The notes under the pieces are model-generated. The model worked only from the letters and a program-made list of their open reading frames with translations, was not told the origin of the DNA and searched no databases. Shown piece by piece: positions 1 through 8,233 of a stretch of 64,000 nucleotides of DNA (position 1 is its first letter; every line of letters begins with the position of its first letter). A program made the position numbers and the translations under genes. The DNA lies in contig NZ_CP107551.1 of assembly GCF_025837095.1 (NCBI RefSeq), positions 2,276,352 through 2,340,351 on the forward strand, read 5' to 3'. This DNA comes from Rhodococcus sp. Z13 (GTDB lineage Bacteria > Actinomycetota > Actinomycetes > Mycobacteriales > Mycobacteriaceae).

Positions 1-244
1 CGGCGCCGCGGAAACGGCCGTCGGGACGCTTGAGGTAGAGGGAGGAGCGGCAGACCCCGATCACCTCGCACAGCTTCACGCACACCGCGCGCAGCAGTTC
101 CTCGAGGTCGGTGTCCTTGATCGCCTCGCCGGTGATCTCGGCGAAGGCGGTGATGACGTCGCGTTCGCGGTGGCGGGGGACGGTGGCCGTGCCCGGAGGG
201 TGGAGCGGGGTGGTCGCGGTTCCGGTGCTCGGCAGCAGGGTCAT
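1..244 (-). CDS. GAF-domain protein, probable regulator (partial, N-terminus only)
   Basis: The first 81 codons of a minus-strand gene that runs off the left edge. After a Pro/Thr-rich lead of about 25 residues, the segment with ITGEAIKDTDLEELLRAVC and CEVIGVCRSSLYL looks like the start of a GAF domain (small-molecule sensor). The C-terminal output domain is outside the window. ATG at 244. It is the last gene after ribBA, with a 79-bp gap that holds a palindrome like those of the downstream promoters, so it is a candidate regulator of the monooxygenase island. That role is inferred; a LuxR-type HTH output is likely but not visible. Confidence 0.6.
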   Translation of the reverse strand, partial: MTLLPSTGTATTPLHPPGTATVPRHRERDVITAFAEITGEAIKDTDLEELLRAVCVKLCEVIGVCRSSLYLKRPDGRFRGA

Positions 245-295
245 GCCGTCCTCTCGCCTCCTCGTCGTGGTCGCGGTCACTCGGCATCCACGAGG

Positions 296-311
296 TTGTG
301 CAACATCACAA
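296..311. promoter_or_regulatory. 16-bp palindrome TTGTGCAACATCACAA
   Basis: Inverted repeat TTGTG-N6-CACAA between ribBA and the GAF-protein gene, 52 bp upstream of the latter's start. It matches the TTGT-N8-ACAA form of the palindromes at 3815 and 6624. Unlike those it has no -10-like hexamer 42 nt downstream, so it may be an autoregulatory site rather than an activation site. The link is inferred from sequence likeness. Confidence 0.45.
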
Positions 312-323
312 AGTAGTCGATGT

Positions 324-1568
324 TCAGGTCGCGATCACATCCGGAAGCGGCGTGTCGAGCACGTGCCCCATGCGGTCCCGCTTGGCGCGCAGGTAGCGCA
401 GGTTGTGGGTGGTGACGGCGGTCGGCAGCGACACCCGGCCGACGATCTCGATCGAGTAGCCCTCCAGCCCGCCGAGTTTGCTCGGGTTGTTGGTGATCAG
501 CCGCATGCGCCGCACCCCCAGATCGGCGAGGATCCGGGCGCCGACGCCGTAGCTGCGCGAGTCGTCCGGCAGCCCGAGTGCGCGGTTGGCGTCGACGGTG
601 TCGAGGCCCTGTTCCTGCAGCGAGTAGGCGCGGATCTTGTGGGCGAGGCCGATGCCGCGGCCCTCGTGGCCGCGCAGGTAGACCAGCACCCCGCAGCCCT
701 CGCGGGCGATCTCGGCGAGGGCCCGTTCGAGCTGGGCGCCGCAGTCGCAGCGCAGCGAGCCGAGGATGTCGCCGGTGAGGCATTCGCTGTGCACCCGCAC
801 CAGCACCCCCTCGCGGCTGCGGCCGGCGGCGGCGACGTCGCCCATCACCAGCGCGAGGTGCTCGCTGCCGTCGAGCACCGACCGGAACGCCACCGCCCGG
901 AACATGCCGAACTCGGTGGGCATCTGTGCCTCGGCGACGTACTCGACGAACGGCTCGGTCGCGGCCCGGTAGCGCACCAGATCGGCGATGCGCAGCAGCG
1001 GCAACCCGTGGGCGGCGGCGAACGCGGTCAGGTCGTCGCCGCGGCGCATCGAGCCGTCCTCGGCGACGATCTCGCCGATCACCCCCACCTCGCCGGCGCC
1101 GGCCAGGCGCAGCAGGTCCACGGCGGCCTCGGTGTGCCCGGCTCGGGCGAGCACCCCGCCCTCGCGGGCGCGCAGAGGGAAGACGTGGCCCGGGCGGCGC
1201 AGATCGGTGGGGGCGGTGGCCTCGTCGGCGAGCGCCCGGACCGTGGCGGCGCGGTCGGCGGCGCTGACCCCGGTGCCGGTGGAGACGTGGTCGACGCTCA
1301 CGGTGAAGGCGGTGCCGTGCGCGTCGGTGTTGTGCTCGACCATCAGCGGCAGGCCGAGGGCGTCGGCGCGGTGCGCCGGCATGGGTGCGCAGACGATGCC
1401 GGTGGTGTGGCGCACGAGGAACGCCATCTGCTCGGCGGTGATCGTCGACGCGGCGGCGACGAGGTCGCCCTCGTTCTCGCGGTCGTCGTCGTCGACCACG
1501 ACGACCAGTCCGCCCGCGGCGAGGGTCTCGACCGCGAGTTCGACCTGCTGGGCCGGGGTGCGGGGCAT
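324..1568 (-). CDS. ribBA: Bifunctional 3,4-dihydroxy-2-butanone-4-phosphate synthase / GTP cyclohydrolase II
   Basis: 414 residues. The N-terminal RibB half carries the DDDDRENEGD metal/substrate motif near residue 25. The C-terminal RibA half has the zinc site HSECLTGDILGSLRCDCGAQ and the GHEGRGIG loop. Together they make the two starting compounds of riboflavin synthesis from ribulose-5-phosphate and GTP. ATG at 1568 has GGAG 9 nt upstream, overlapping the flavin reductase stop 5 bp away. Its place downstream of a flavin reductase and flavin monooxygenases suggests a flavin supply for the island rather than the housekeeping copy; no other rib genes adjoin it. Confidence 0.93.
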   Translation of the reverse strand: MPRTPAQQVELAVETLAAGGLVVVVDDDDRENEGDLVAAASTITAEQMAFLVRHTTGIVCAPMPAHRADALGLPLMVEHNTDAHGTAFTVSVDHVSTGTGVSAADRAATVRALADEATAPTDLRRPGHVFPLRAREGGVLARAGHTEAAVDLLRLAGAGEVGVIGEIVAEDGSMRRGDDLTAFAAAHGLPLLRIADLVRYRAATEPFVEYVAEAQMPTEFGMFRAVAFRSVLDGSEHLALVMGDVAAAGRSREGVLVRVHSECLTGDILGSLRCDCGAQLERALAEIAREGCGVLVYLRGHEGRGIGLAHKIRAYSLQEQGLDTVDANRALGLPDDSRSYGVGARILADLGVRRMRLITNNPSKLGGLEGYSIEIVGRVSLPTAVTTHNLRYLRAKRDRMGHVLDTPLPDVIAT

Positions 1569-1573
1569 GGCCA

Positions 1574-2071
1574 CTACTCCTGTTCTGCGCTGTGGGTGCC
1601 GAAGGTGCGCCGGTGATAGGTCAGCGGCGGACGGTCGTGGCGATCGGCCTCGGCGACGTGGCCGAGGACCACCACGTGGTCGCCGCCGTCGACGAGGTCG
1701 GCGACGGTGCACGCCACCCAGCCGGGCGCGCCGGTGATGCGCGGGGCGCCCGCCGACAGCGACCAGGCGACGCCGGCGAACTTGTCGGGACCCTTGCGGG
1801 CGAAGGTCAGTGCCAGGCCGTCCTGGCCGTGGCCGAGGATGTTGACCCCGAACCGTCCCTGTCCGCGCACGACGGTGAGCAGGTCCGATCCGCGGTCGAG
1901 GGCGACGAGCACCATCGGAGGATCCATCGACAGCGACGCGAAGGCGCTGACGGTGGTGCCGTGCGGGCGGTCGCCGTCGAGTGCGGTCACCACCGTGACG
2001 GGGGTGCACACGCCGGCCATCACGTCCCGGAACACGGTGGTGAGGTCTTCGGTGAGCGGGGTGTTCATCAT
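1574..2071 (-). CDS. Flavin reductase (HpaC/DIM6-NTAB family)
   Basis: 165 residues, a full-length flavin_reduct domain with the typical VTALDGDRPHGTTVSAFASL start, the FGVNILG segment and a C-terminal DGGDHVVVLGHV strand. Family members reduce FMN or FAD with NAD(P)H and pass the free reduced flavin to a two-component monooxygenase. It lies between a luciferase-like monooxygenase (60 bp upstream) and ribBA (5 bp downstream), so it most likely feeds reduced flavin to the monooxygenases of this cluster. Start ATG at 2071; a second ATG follows at codon 2. Confidence 0.9.
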   Translation of the reverse strand: MMNTPLTEDLTTVFRDVMAGVCTPVTVVTALDGDRPHGTTVSAFASLSMDPPMVLVALDRGSDLLTVVRGQGRFGVNILGHGQDGLALTFARKGPDKFAGVAWSLSAGAPRITGAPGWVACTVADLVDGGDHVVVLGHVAEADRHDRPPLTYHRRTFGTHSAEQE

Positions 2072-2131
2072 GTCCTCCGACGGGATGGAACGGGCGGTGC
2101 CCGGGTGGGCCGGGCACCGCCCGGGTCGGGA

Positions 2132-3229
2132 TCAGGCGCCGGCCGGGACCTTCGCCTTCATCTTGTGCAGCTCGGGAACGACCTTCTCGCCGAACAGCTT
2201 CAGCGACTTCTCGGCCTGGTCGATCGGCAGGCCACCGAACGCGAAGGCGGCGTTGACGAAGACGTCACCGACCATCTCGTGCCGGGCCGCGTACTTCTCG
2301 ACGATCTGCTCGGGGGTGCCGTAGATGTTGGCCTCGACGTAGGCGTCGGCCGCGGCCTCCATGCCGGCCTCGCGGATCATGTCGGCGCCGGCCTGGTAGG
2401 TCTCGTAGCCGCGGGTGTTGCGCCAGTGCTCGCCGGCGAAGTCGTAGTGCTTGATCACCGACAGGAAGTAGCGGGCGGTGTGCTCGTAGGCGAGGCGGCG
2501 GGCCTCCTCGGCGTCCTCGTGGCAGATGACGAAGTCCTGCACGACCGGCGGCAGCGGTTCGGTGTTCCACCGTTCCCGGTACAGATCGCGCCAGCGGTTG
2601 ATCGCCTCGGCGTGCTTGGCGAACTCGTACTGCACGAAGGTCATCATGCGTACCCCGAGATCGGCGATGACCGGCACCGAGTCGGGGGACATGGCGGCAC
2701 CGAACAGGCGGTCGCGGGTCCACTCGTAGGCCGGGTTCGGGGCGGGCCGGATCTCCACGCGGGCCTGCTTGTAGAACTCGCCGTCGGGGTTGTCCACGAT
2801 GCCGGTGCGCAGGCCCTCGATGGTGAGGTTGGCGGCCTCGACGAACCGGCCGCGGGCCTCGTCCATGGGGATGCCGAAGGCCTCGTACTCCATCTTCGCC
2901 AGGCCGCGGCCCATGCCGTAGAGGGCGCGGCCGCCGGACATCATGTCGAGCATCGTCAGCTTCTCGACGACGCGGACCGGGTCGTTCCACGGCAGGATCA
3001 CCGCGCCGGTGCCGAGTTTGATCGTCGAGGTGCGGCCCGCGATGTAGGACATGATCTGCAGGTTGTCCGGGCACATCGAGTAGTCGTCGAAGTGGTGTTC
3101 GGCGGACCAGACGGCGTCGAAGCCGTACTTCTCCGCGTCGACGCCCATCTCGAGTTCGCGGAGGAAGACCTCCTGGTCGCTGACGTTCTCGTGGTAGTTC
3201 TGGAAGACCAGCAGCATTCCGACGTCCAT
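2132..3229 (-). CDS. LLM-class flavin-dependent monooxygenase
   Basis: 365 residues of the bacterial luciferase-like (TIM-barrel) family. Visible signatures are VWSAEHHFDDYSM near residue 40, the strand with KLGTGAVILPW, and MLDMMSGGRALYGMGRG. Such enzymes use reduced FMN from a separate reductase to insert or add oxygen. AAGGAG lies 8 nt before the ATG. It follows the NTF2-like gene (45 bp) and precedes the flavin reductase in one transcription unit. Substrate not determined from sequence; Baeyer-Villiger type II chemistry is one possibility. Confidence 0.88.
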   Translation of the reverse strand: MDVGMLLVFQNYHENVSDQEVFLRELEMGVDAEKYGFDAVWSAEHHFDDYSMCPDNLQIMSYIAGRTSTIKLGTGAVILPWNDPVRVVEKLTMLDMMSGGRALYGMGRGLAKMEYEAFGIPMDEARGRFVEAANLTIEGLRTGIVDNPDGEFYKQARVEIRPAPNPAYEWTRDRLFGAAMSPDSVPVIADLGVRMMTFVQYEFAKHAEAINRWRDLYRERWNTEPLPPVVQDFVICHEDAEEARRLAYEHTARYFLSVIKHYDFAGEHWRNTRGYETYQAGADMIREAGMEAAADAYVEANIYGTPEQIVEKYAARHEMVGDVFVNAAFAFGGLPIDQAEKSLKLFGEKVVPELHKMKAKVPAGA

Positions 3230-3274
3230 GGACGTATCTCCTTGTATGAGTGGGGGGTTCGGGCGAGAGGGGGA

Positions 3275-3697
3275 TCAGCCGAGGAAGACGGCTCGGGTGT
3301 GTTCGGTATCGAGGTACTCCTTGACCGACTGGATCTGCCCGTCGCGGACCTCGAAGACGAAGTGGTAGAGGTTGTTGTAGACGCGGCCGTTCCTCATCTC
3401 GGAGTACGACTCGGTCTCCACCGCGACGCGGTCGCCCTCGGCGGTCCACGCCAGCGGGGTCAGCCGGATCGCGCCGGTCTTCGTCCCCGTCGACAGACCG
3501 GAGAGCATCGCGCGGAACTCTTCCTTGTTCTTGGTGCCGGAGATGCCCTCGATGGTGCCGGCGACCCACCAGGTGGCGGTGGGGGCGAGATAGCCCATGA
3601 TCGCCTCGACGTCGCCGGTGGAGAAGACCTCCATGAATTCCGCGACGAGCTTCTTGTTGGCCGCTTCGAGGCTTCCGGCACTCGCGATGTTGTCCAT
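3275..3697 (-). CDS. NTF2-like / SnoaL-fold protein
   Basis: 140 residues with the cone-shaped NTF2-like pattern: VAEFMEVFSTGDVEAIMGYLAPTATWWV at the N-terminus and FVFEVRDGQIQSVKEYLDT at the C-terminus. Such proteins are small isomerases, hydrolases, cyclases or ligand binders. First gene of the unit NTF2-LLM-reductase-ribBA-GAF. GGAAGGAG lies just before the ATG. A promoter with the shared palindrome lies 70-133 bp upstream. Could act on a reactive intermediate (epoxide, lactone or ketone); function not established. Confidence 0.8.
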   Translation of the reverse strand: MDNIASAGSLEAANKKLVAEFMEVFSTGDVEAIMGYLAPTATWWVAGTIEGISGTKNKEEFRAMLSGLSTGTKTGAIRLTPLAWTAEGDRVAVETESYSEMRNGRVYNNLYHFVFEVRDGQIQSVKEYLDTEHTRAVFLG

Positions 3698-3766
3698 GCG
3701 AACTCCTTCCGGAGGGGATTGGACGAAAAGTGCAGCGGGGGAACGTATTCGATGCTGCTGGGATCG

Positions 3767-3830
3767 ACACTAGCCGGGAAGTCTGTGGCGTGGGTCACGC
3801 GAGTTCTCCGGCGGTTGTAGGGCGCTACAA
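3767..3830 (-). promoter_or_regulatory. Promoter with upstream palindrome for the NTF2-LLM-ribBA unit
   Basis: On the minus strand, TTGTAGGGCGCTACAA (3815-3830, perfect 6-bp arms) is followed exactly 42 nt later by TAGTGT (3767-3772), a plausible -10. No good -35 hexamer is present at 16-18 nt spacing, as expected for an activator-dependent promoter. The palindrome centre would lie near -62, a class I activator position. The same spacing occurs at 6576-6639 and 10269-10332. Confidence 0.6.
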
Positions 3831-3841
3831 CGACCCGGGGG

Positions 3842-4567
3842 TCAACGGCGGGAGCTGAACGAGCTCATCAGCCCGCCGTCGGTGGCCACCACCGACCCGG
3901 TCATGTACGGCGAGTCCGCGACACCCACGACGACCTGCGCGATCTCCTCGGGAAGACCGGTGCGGCCCATGGGGATCGCCGCGAGGATCCGTTCGCGGGC
4001 CCGCCCCGTCAGGGCGGAGGTCATGTCGGTGTCCACGAAACCGGGGATCACCAGGTTCACCCGGATCTGCCGCGGCGCGAGCTCGACGGCGAGCACCTGG
4101 GTCAGCCCGTGCAGACCGGCCTTCGCCGCCCCGTAGGCCACATCTCCGGGAAAGCCCCGGAATCCGACCACCGCACCGACATTGATGATCGCCGACCCGG
4201 CGTCGAGTCGCGGCGCGACGTTGCGGGCCAGCTCGAACGCGCCGGAGAGGTTGGTGCCGATCACCTCGTCCCAGTGCGCCCGCGACAGGTCGCCGATGCG
4301 GCCGCCGCGATGCACCCCGGCGGCGTTGACCACCACGTCGAGCGAACCGAACCGTTCGAAGACGATGTCGACACCGCGGGCGAGCGAGTCCGGATCGGCG
4401 ATGTCGGTGTGGATCTCGACCACCCGGTCCGGATGGGTCCACTGCGCACTGGCGGGTTTGCGGGCGAACACCGCGACCCGGTCGCCGCGGGCGGTCGCCT
4501 GCTCGACGACCGCCCGGCCGATCCCGCGCGACCCGCCGGTGACCAGCCAGTTCTTCGCCTCGGTCAT
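3842..4567 (-). CDS. SDR-family oxidoreductase with altered catalytic serine
   Basis: 241 residues. Rossmann motif TGGSRGIG at residues 10-17, NAAG motif, and Tyr/Lys pair in VAYGAAKAG. The strand that normally ends in a catalytic Ser reads INVGAVVG, with Ala (codon GCG) where FabG-like proteins have IGSVVG. Classical SDRs need this Ser to position the substrate carbonyl, so activity may be weak, altered or lost. ATG overlaps the hydrolase stop as ATGA (4564-4567), so it is translationally coupled. Expected role would be alcohol/ketone interconversion in the island. Confidence 0.85.
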   Translation of the reverse strand: MTEAKNWLVTGGSRGIGRAVVEQATARGDRVAVFARKPASAQWTHPDRVVEIHTDIADPDSLARGVDIVFERFGSLDVVVNAAGVHRGGRIGDLSRAHWDEVIGTNLSGAFELARNVAPRLDAGSAIINVGAVVGFRGFPGDVAYGAAKAGLHGLTQVLAVELAPRQIRVNLVIPGFVDTDMTSALTGRARERILAAIPMGRTGLPEEIAQVVVGVADSPYMTGSVVATDGGLMSSFSSRR

Positions 4568-5364
4568 CGCTTCAGGAATCCCGTCAGCGCGGCGAGATAG
4601 CGATCGCGGTCCTCGAGGAACGGTGCGTGCCCGACCCCGGTGAACTCGACCAGTTCGGCGCGGGCGTTGACGCCGCGCACGGCCTCGGCCGCGGAGAACG
4701 GCACGAAGGCGTCGGCGGTGCCGTGCAGCAGCAGGATCGGCACCTCGAGCGCGGCCATCTCCTTGCGCAGGTCCACCGTCGCGAGGTCGCGCAGCGAGTC
4801 GTCGCCGCGCGGACCCATCGCCATGAACATGTCCCAGATCGACTCCAGCACGGCCTCACCGGGATTCTCCGCGCACACCGCCGCGGCGACCCCGCGGAAG
4901 GTCTCGGCACGGTTCGCGGCCACGGCCGCGAGGGTGCCCTCGACGTCGTCGACCGACCCGCCGTGCGGCCAGTCGTCGGTGGCGGTGTAGCGCGGCGACG
5001 CGCCGCCGGTGAGCACCAGTCCCGACGCCCGGTCGCCGAGCTGGGCGGCGGCGACGGTGGCGACGGCCCCGCCGAGCGACCAGCCGTTGATCACCGGCCG
5101 GTCGAGCCCGAGATGGTCGACGAGACGCACGACGTCCTCACCGAGCGCGGCGATCGACACGTCCTCGAAGTCCTTGTCGGAGCGGCCGCAGCAACGCAGG
5201 TCGAGGGTGATCACCTCGTGGCCGGCGGCGAGCAGCGCCGGCAGGGTGGTGTCCCAGGCGCGGGCGTTGGCGCCCCAGCCGTGCACCAGCACGATCGGCC
5301 GGCCGCTGCCGCGGTGGTGTTCGAAGTAGATGCTGCGGTCGTTCTCGACGGGCAGATATCCCAT
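4564..5364 (-). CDS. Alpha/beta hydrolase (internal start within the fused frame)
   Basis: 266 residues from the internal ATG. Oxyanion motif VLVHGWG, nucleophile elbow GWSLGG, acid in LLHGTADAFVP and base in GVGHAPF give a complete Ser-Asp-His triad. AGGAGGACACC directly precedes the ATG, which argues for separate translation as well as readthrough from the monooxygenase. Its stop overlaps the SDR start by 4 bp. Likely an esterase or lactonase acting on the monooxygenase product; family membership is seen, substrate is inferred. Confidence 0.8.
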   Translation of the reverse strand: MGYLPVENDRSIYFEHHRGSGRPIVLVHGWGANARAWDTTLPALLAAGHEVITLDLRCCGRSDKDFEDVSIAALGEDVVRLVDHLGLDRPVINGWSLGGAVATVAAAQLGDRASGLVLTGGASPRYTATDDWPHGGSVDDVEGTLAAVAANRAETFRGVAAAVCAENPGEAVLESIWDMFMAMGPRGDDSLRDLATVDLRKEMAALEVPILLLHGTADAFVPFSAAEAVRGVNARAELVEFTGVGHAPFLEDRDRYLAALTGFLKR

Positions 5365-6519
5365 GGTGTCCTCCTGAACGAGTAGGGAAGGGGGCAAGGA
5401 AGTGGTCTGGGGGGCCGGATGCTCCCGCAGGGCCCGCGGCACCACGGGGGCGCGGTCGCGGAAGCGTGGCATGACGTGCTCGGCGAACAACTCCATCGAT
5501 CGCAGCACCTTGTCGTGCTCGAGGCCGCCGAAGCGCATCCAGCAGATCAGGTGCTGCAGCCCGGTCTCGTCGTGCAGCGCGTCGAGCTGCCGGATCAGGC
5601 CGTCGGGGTCGCCGACGTAGACGACCCCGCCGTCGCGCAGTCCCTCGACGGTGATGCCGCCGGCCTCGTCGGTGGCCGAGACCAGTTCGGCGTAGCGCTC
5701 GTAGGTCGGCGGCACGTCCTCACCCTGCGGCACCGCCGACAGCGCGGCGTCGAAGTACCAGGTCAACGCCTCGCGGGCGTTGTCCACCGCGGCCTGCTCG
5801 GTGTCGGCGAGGTGGATCTGCCAGTTCATCGGGAAATCCAGTTCCAGGATGTCGCGGCCCAGATCCCGCAACCGGCGCTTGGCGTCGACGACGAAGCCGT
5901 TCAGTTCGGGCATCGTCATCAGGGTCGGGGTGACGAGCATGTTGTAACCCTGGTCGGCGGCGAGATCGAGGGTCTCGGGGCTGATCGAGGCGATGTAGAT
6001 CGGCGGGGTGGGGCGCTGCACCGGGGTGGGGCGGCAGTCGACGTCCTCGAGGTCGAAGTGCTTGCCGTGGTACGAGAACGGTTGTCCGGCCGGCTTGCTC
6101 CACAGTCCGCGCACGATCTCGAGGGCCTCGGTGAACATGTCCCGGCTCTCGCCCTGCAGGTCGCCGACACCCATGTTGCGGAACTCCTGGGGCTGGTAGC
6201 CGCGGCCGACCCCGAAGTCGAGGCGCCCGCCGGAGAGCACGTCGACCATCGCGTAGTCCTCGGCGATGCGCACCGGCCAGTCGAAGGTCAGGTTGCTCAC
6301 CGCGATCCCGATGCGCATGCGCCGGGTGCGTTGCGCGATCGCGGCCGCGGCGACCTGCGGGGAGGGCATCGACCCGTAGTCGCTGCCGTGGTGTTCGGCG
6401 AGCCACACCTCGTCGAAGCCCAGTTCCTCGGCGTATTCGATCTGTTCGAGCATCTCGCGGTAGGCCCGCGGGAAGTCGCGGTCGGGGCATTCGAGGACGT
6501 AGAAGATGCCGAACTTCAC
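4564..6519 (-). CDS. LLM-class monooxygenase continuous in frame with an alpha/beta hydrolase
   Basis: One open frame of 651 codons with no stop between two recognisable proteins. Residues 1 to about 350 are a luciferase-like monooxygenase (KFGIFYVLECPDRDFPR start, EVWLAEHHGSDYGSMPSP, VLSGGRLDFGVGRGYQPQEF). Residues from about 386 are an alpha/beta hydrolase. The linker is Pro-rich (PVVPRALREHPAPQTTSLPP). GTG at 6519 is preceded by AGGAGG. A second strong AGGAGG sits 5 nt before an internal ATG at 5364, so the hydrolase can also be made alone. Either a true fusion or a monooxygenase gene that lost its stop codon. A monooxygenase joined to a hydrolase would suit lactone or ester formation followed by cleavage. 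Confidence 0.8.
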   Translation of the reverse strand: MKFGIFYVLECPDRDFPRAYREMLEQIEYAEELGFDEVWLAEHHGSDYGSMPSPQVAAAAIAQRTRRMRIGIAVSNLTFDWPVRIAEDYAMVDVLSGGRLDFGVGRGYQPQEFRNMGVGDLQGESRDMFTEALEIVRGLWSKPAGQPFSYHGKHFDLEDVDCRPTPVQRPTPPIYIASISPETLDLAADQGYNMLVTPTLMTMPELNGFVVDAKRRLRDLGRDILELDFPMNWQIHLADTEQAAVDNAREALTWYFDAALSAVPQGEDVPPTYERYAELVSATDEAGGITVEGLRDGGVVYVGDPDGLIRQLDALHDETGLQHLICWMRFGGLEHDKVLRSMELFAEHVMPRFRDRAPVVPRALREHPAPQTTSLPPSLLVQEDTMGYLPVENDRSIYFEHHRGSGRPIVLVHGWGANARAWDTTLPALLAAGHEVITLDLRCCGRSDKDFEDVSIAALGEDVVRLVDHLGLDRPVINGWSLGGAVATVAAAQLGDRASGLVLTGGASPRYTATDDWPHGGSVDDVEGTLAAVAANRAETFRGVAAAVCAENPGEAVLESIWDMFMAMGPRGDDSLRDLATVDLRKEMAALEVPILLLHGTADAFVPFSAAEAVRGVNARAELVEFTGVGHAPFLEDRDRYLAALTGFLKR

Positions 6520-6575
6520 GGGCGCTTCCTCCTGACGACGACGAATGCCCCTGTGGGTGGGGCGGTGTGGCACCG

Positions 6576-6639
6576 ACGCTAGGACGTGAGCCGCGTCACG
6601 TGGTCGAGCTCGCCGACGCCGTCTTGTGGGGATCCACAA
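6576..6639 (-). promoter_or_regulatory. Promoter with upstream palindrome for the LLM-hydrolase-SDR unit
   Basis: The perfect palindrome TTGTGGGGATCCACAA (6624-6639, 6-bp arms) lies inside the last codons of the acyl-CoA synthetase gene. Exactly 42 nt downstream on the minus strand is TAGCGT (6576-6581), a -10-like hexamer 57 bp before the GTG at 6519. This matches the layout at 3767-3830. Embedding the operator in coding sequence suggests selection for the site. Confidence 0.6.
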
Positions 6640-8233
6640 ACAGCCCGGCGCCGGCCCGGCTGCGCAGCGTCTTCTTGTCGAGCTTGCCGACGCTGGTGCG
6701 CGGCAACGCGTCCACCACCACGACCCGTTCGGGCACCCACCAGCGCGGCACCCGCTCGGCCAGCGCCGCCCGGACCTGCTCCGGGTCGAGGGACGCGCCG
6801 GCCGCGGGCACGACGAACGCCAGCGGCCGTTCCTGCCAGCGTTCGTGCGGCACCGCGATCACCGCGGCCTCGGCGACCTGCGGGATCGTCGTCAGAGCCT
6901 GTTCGAGGGCGACGGAGCTGATCCACTCGCCGCCGCTCTTGATCAGGTCCTTGGCCCGGTCCACGATCGTCAGATAACCCTCGGGGTCGATGGTCGCGAT
7001 GTCGCCGGTGCGCAGCCAGCCGTCGGTGAACGCTTCGGGATGTTCGTCGCGGAAGTAGCGTTCGGCCACCCACGGTCCGCGCATGAGCAGTTCCCCGCGG
7101 TCGACACCGTTGTGGGGAACTACAGCGCCGTCGTCGTCGACGAGCTTCCAGTGCAGGCCGGGCAGCAACCGGCCCTGCCGGCGGATGTACTCGTAGCGGC
7201 GCTGCGGGTCGTCGTCGGCCGCGCGCGGTGGCCGCGCGAAGGTGCCCATCGGGGACAGCTCGGTCATGCCCCAGCCCTGATAGGCGCGCACGCCGAGGTC
7301 CTCCTCGATGCTGCGGATCAGCTCGGGGGTGGGGGTGGAGCCGCCGAGCACCAGCGCCCGTAGGCAGGTCAGGTCGATGCCCTCGGCGAGGGCGTGGCGC
7401 ACCAGGTCCACCGCGACGGTGGGCACCATGCCGGTGTAGGTGACCTGCTCGGCCGCCAGGATCGCCGCGAGGTCGGGCACCGCCGGGTGCGGTCCGGGCA
7501 GTACCTGGTTCGCGCCGGTCATCAACGCGGCGAAGGGGATTCCCCAGGCGTTGGCGTGGAACATCGGCACGATGTGGCAGACGGTGTCGCGTTCGCTGAT
7601 CGCGTGCCCGTCGGCCAGGCACGCGGTGAAGGTGTGCAGGTACAGGGCGCGATGCGAATAGCCCACACCCTTGGGGGATCCGGTGGTGCCCGAGGTGTAG
7701 CACAGGGCGGCCAGGTCGTTCTCGTCGCGCGGCACCGGTGCCGGCAGCGGGGAGGCCGCGGCGATCAGTTCGTCCTGCGAACGCAGGCCGGGGGCCTCGC
7801 CGTCGGTGGTGAGCACCGTCGTGCCGGGCCGGCGCGTCCGGGCGGTGTCGAGCAGGTGCAGCAACGACGAGTCGGCGAAGATCACCCGGTCGTCGGCGTG
7901 GTCGACGATGTAGGCGATCTCGTCGGCCTCGAGCCGCAGGTTGAGGGTGTGCAGCACCGCCCCGGCCAGGGGGGCGGCCAGGTACAGCTCGAGATGACGG
8001 TGGTGGTTCCACGCCAGGGTGGCGACCCGGTCGCCGGGCCGCACCCCGAGGTCGACCAGTGCCTGCGCCAGGCGCAGCACCCGGTCGGCGTACTCGCCGT
8101 AGCTGTACTCGTGGACCTTCTCGCCGTCGCGGTAGTCGGTGATCGTCTTCGCGGCGAAGAAATCCCGGGCGCGGTAGAGGAAGTCGGTGATGAGCAGCGG
8201 GGAGGCCGAGCCGGTGGCCGGCACCGGGGTCAT
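6596..8233 (-). CDS. AMP-binding acyl-CoA synthetase (medium/long-chain type)
   Basis: 545 residues of the ANL superfamily. P-loop CYTSGTTGSPKGV, the A5 region GWGMTELSPMG, the hinge DGWLRTGDIA and the C-terminal catalytic lysine region LPRTSVGKLDKK are all intact. It would activate a carboxylic acid as acyl-AMP and then the CoA thioester, for entry into beta-oxidation. ATG at 8233 overlaps the stop of the upstream LLM gene (ATGA). In this island it probably takes the acid released after monooxygenation and hydrolysis; the acid's identity is unknown. Confidence 0.9.
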   Translation of the reverse strand: MTPVPATGSASPLLITDFLYRARDFFAAKTITDYRDGEKVHEYSYGEYADRVLRLAQALVDLGVRPGDRVATLAWNHHRHLELYLAAPLAGAVLHTLNLRLEADEIAYIVDHADDRVIFADSSLLHLLDTARTRRPGTTVLTTDGEAPGLRSQDELIAAASPLPAPVPRDENDLAALCYTSGTTGSPKGVGYSHRALYLHTFTACLADGHAISERDTVCHIVPMFHANAWGIPFAALMTGANQVLPGPHPAVPDLAAILAAEQVTYTGMVPTVAVDLVRHALAEGIDLTCLRALVLGGSTPTPELIRSIEEDLGVRAYQGWGMTELSPMGTFARPPRAADDDPQRRYEYIRRQGRLLPGLHWKLVDDDGAVVPHNGVDRGELLMRGPWVAERYFRDEHPEAFTDGWLRTGDIATIDPEGYLTIVDRAKDLIKSGGEWISSVALEQALTTIPQVAEAAVIAVPHERWQERPLAFVVPAAGASLDPEQVRAALAERVPRWWVPERVVVVDALPRTSVGKLDKKTLRSRAGAGLFVDPHKTASASSTT

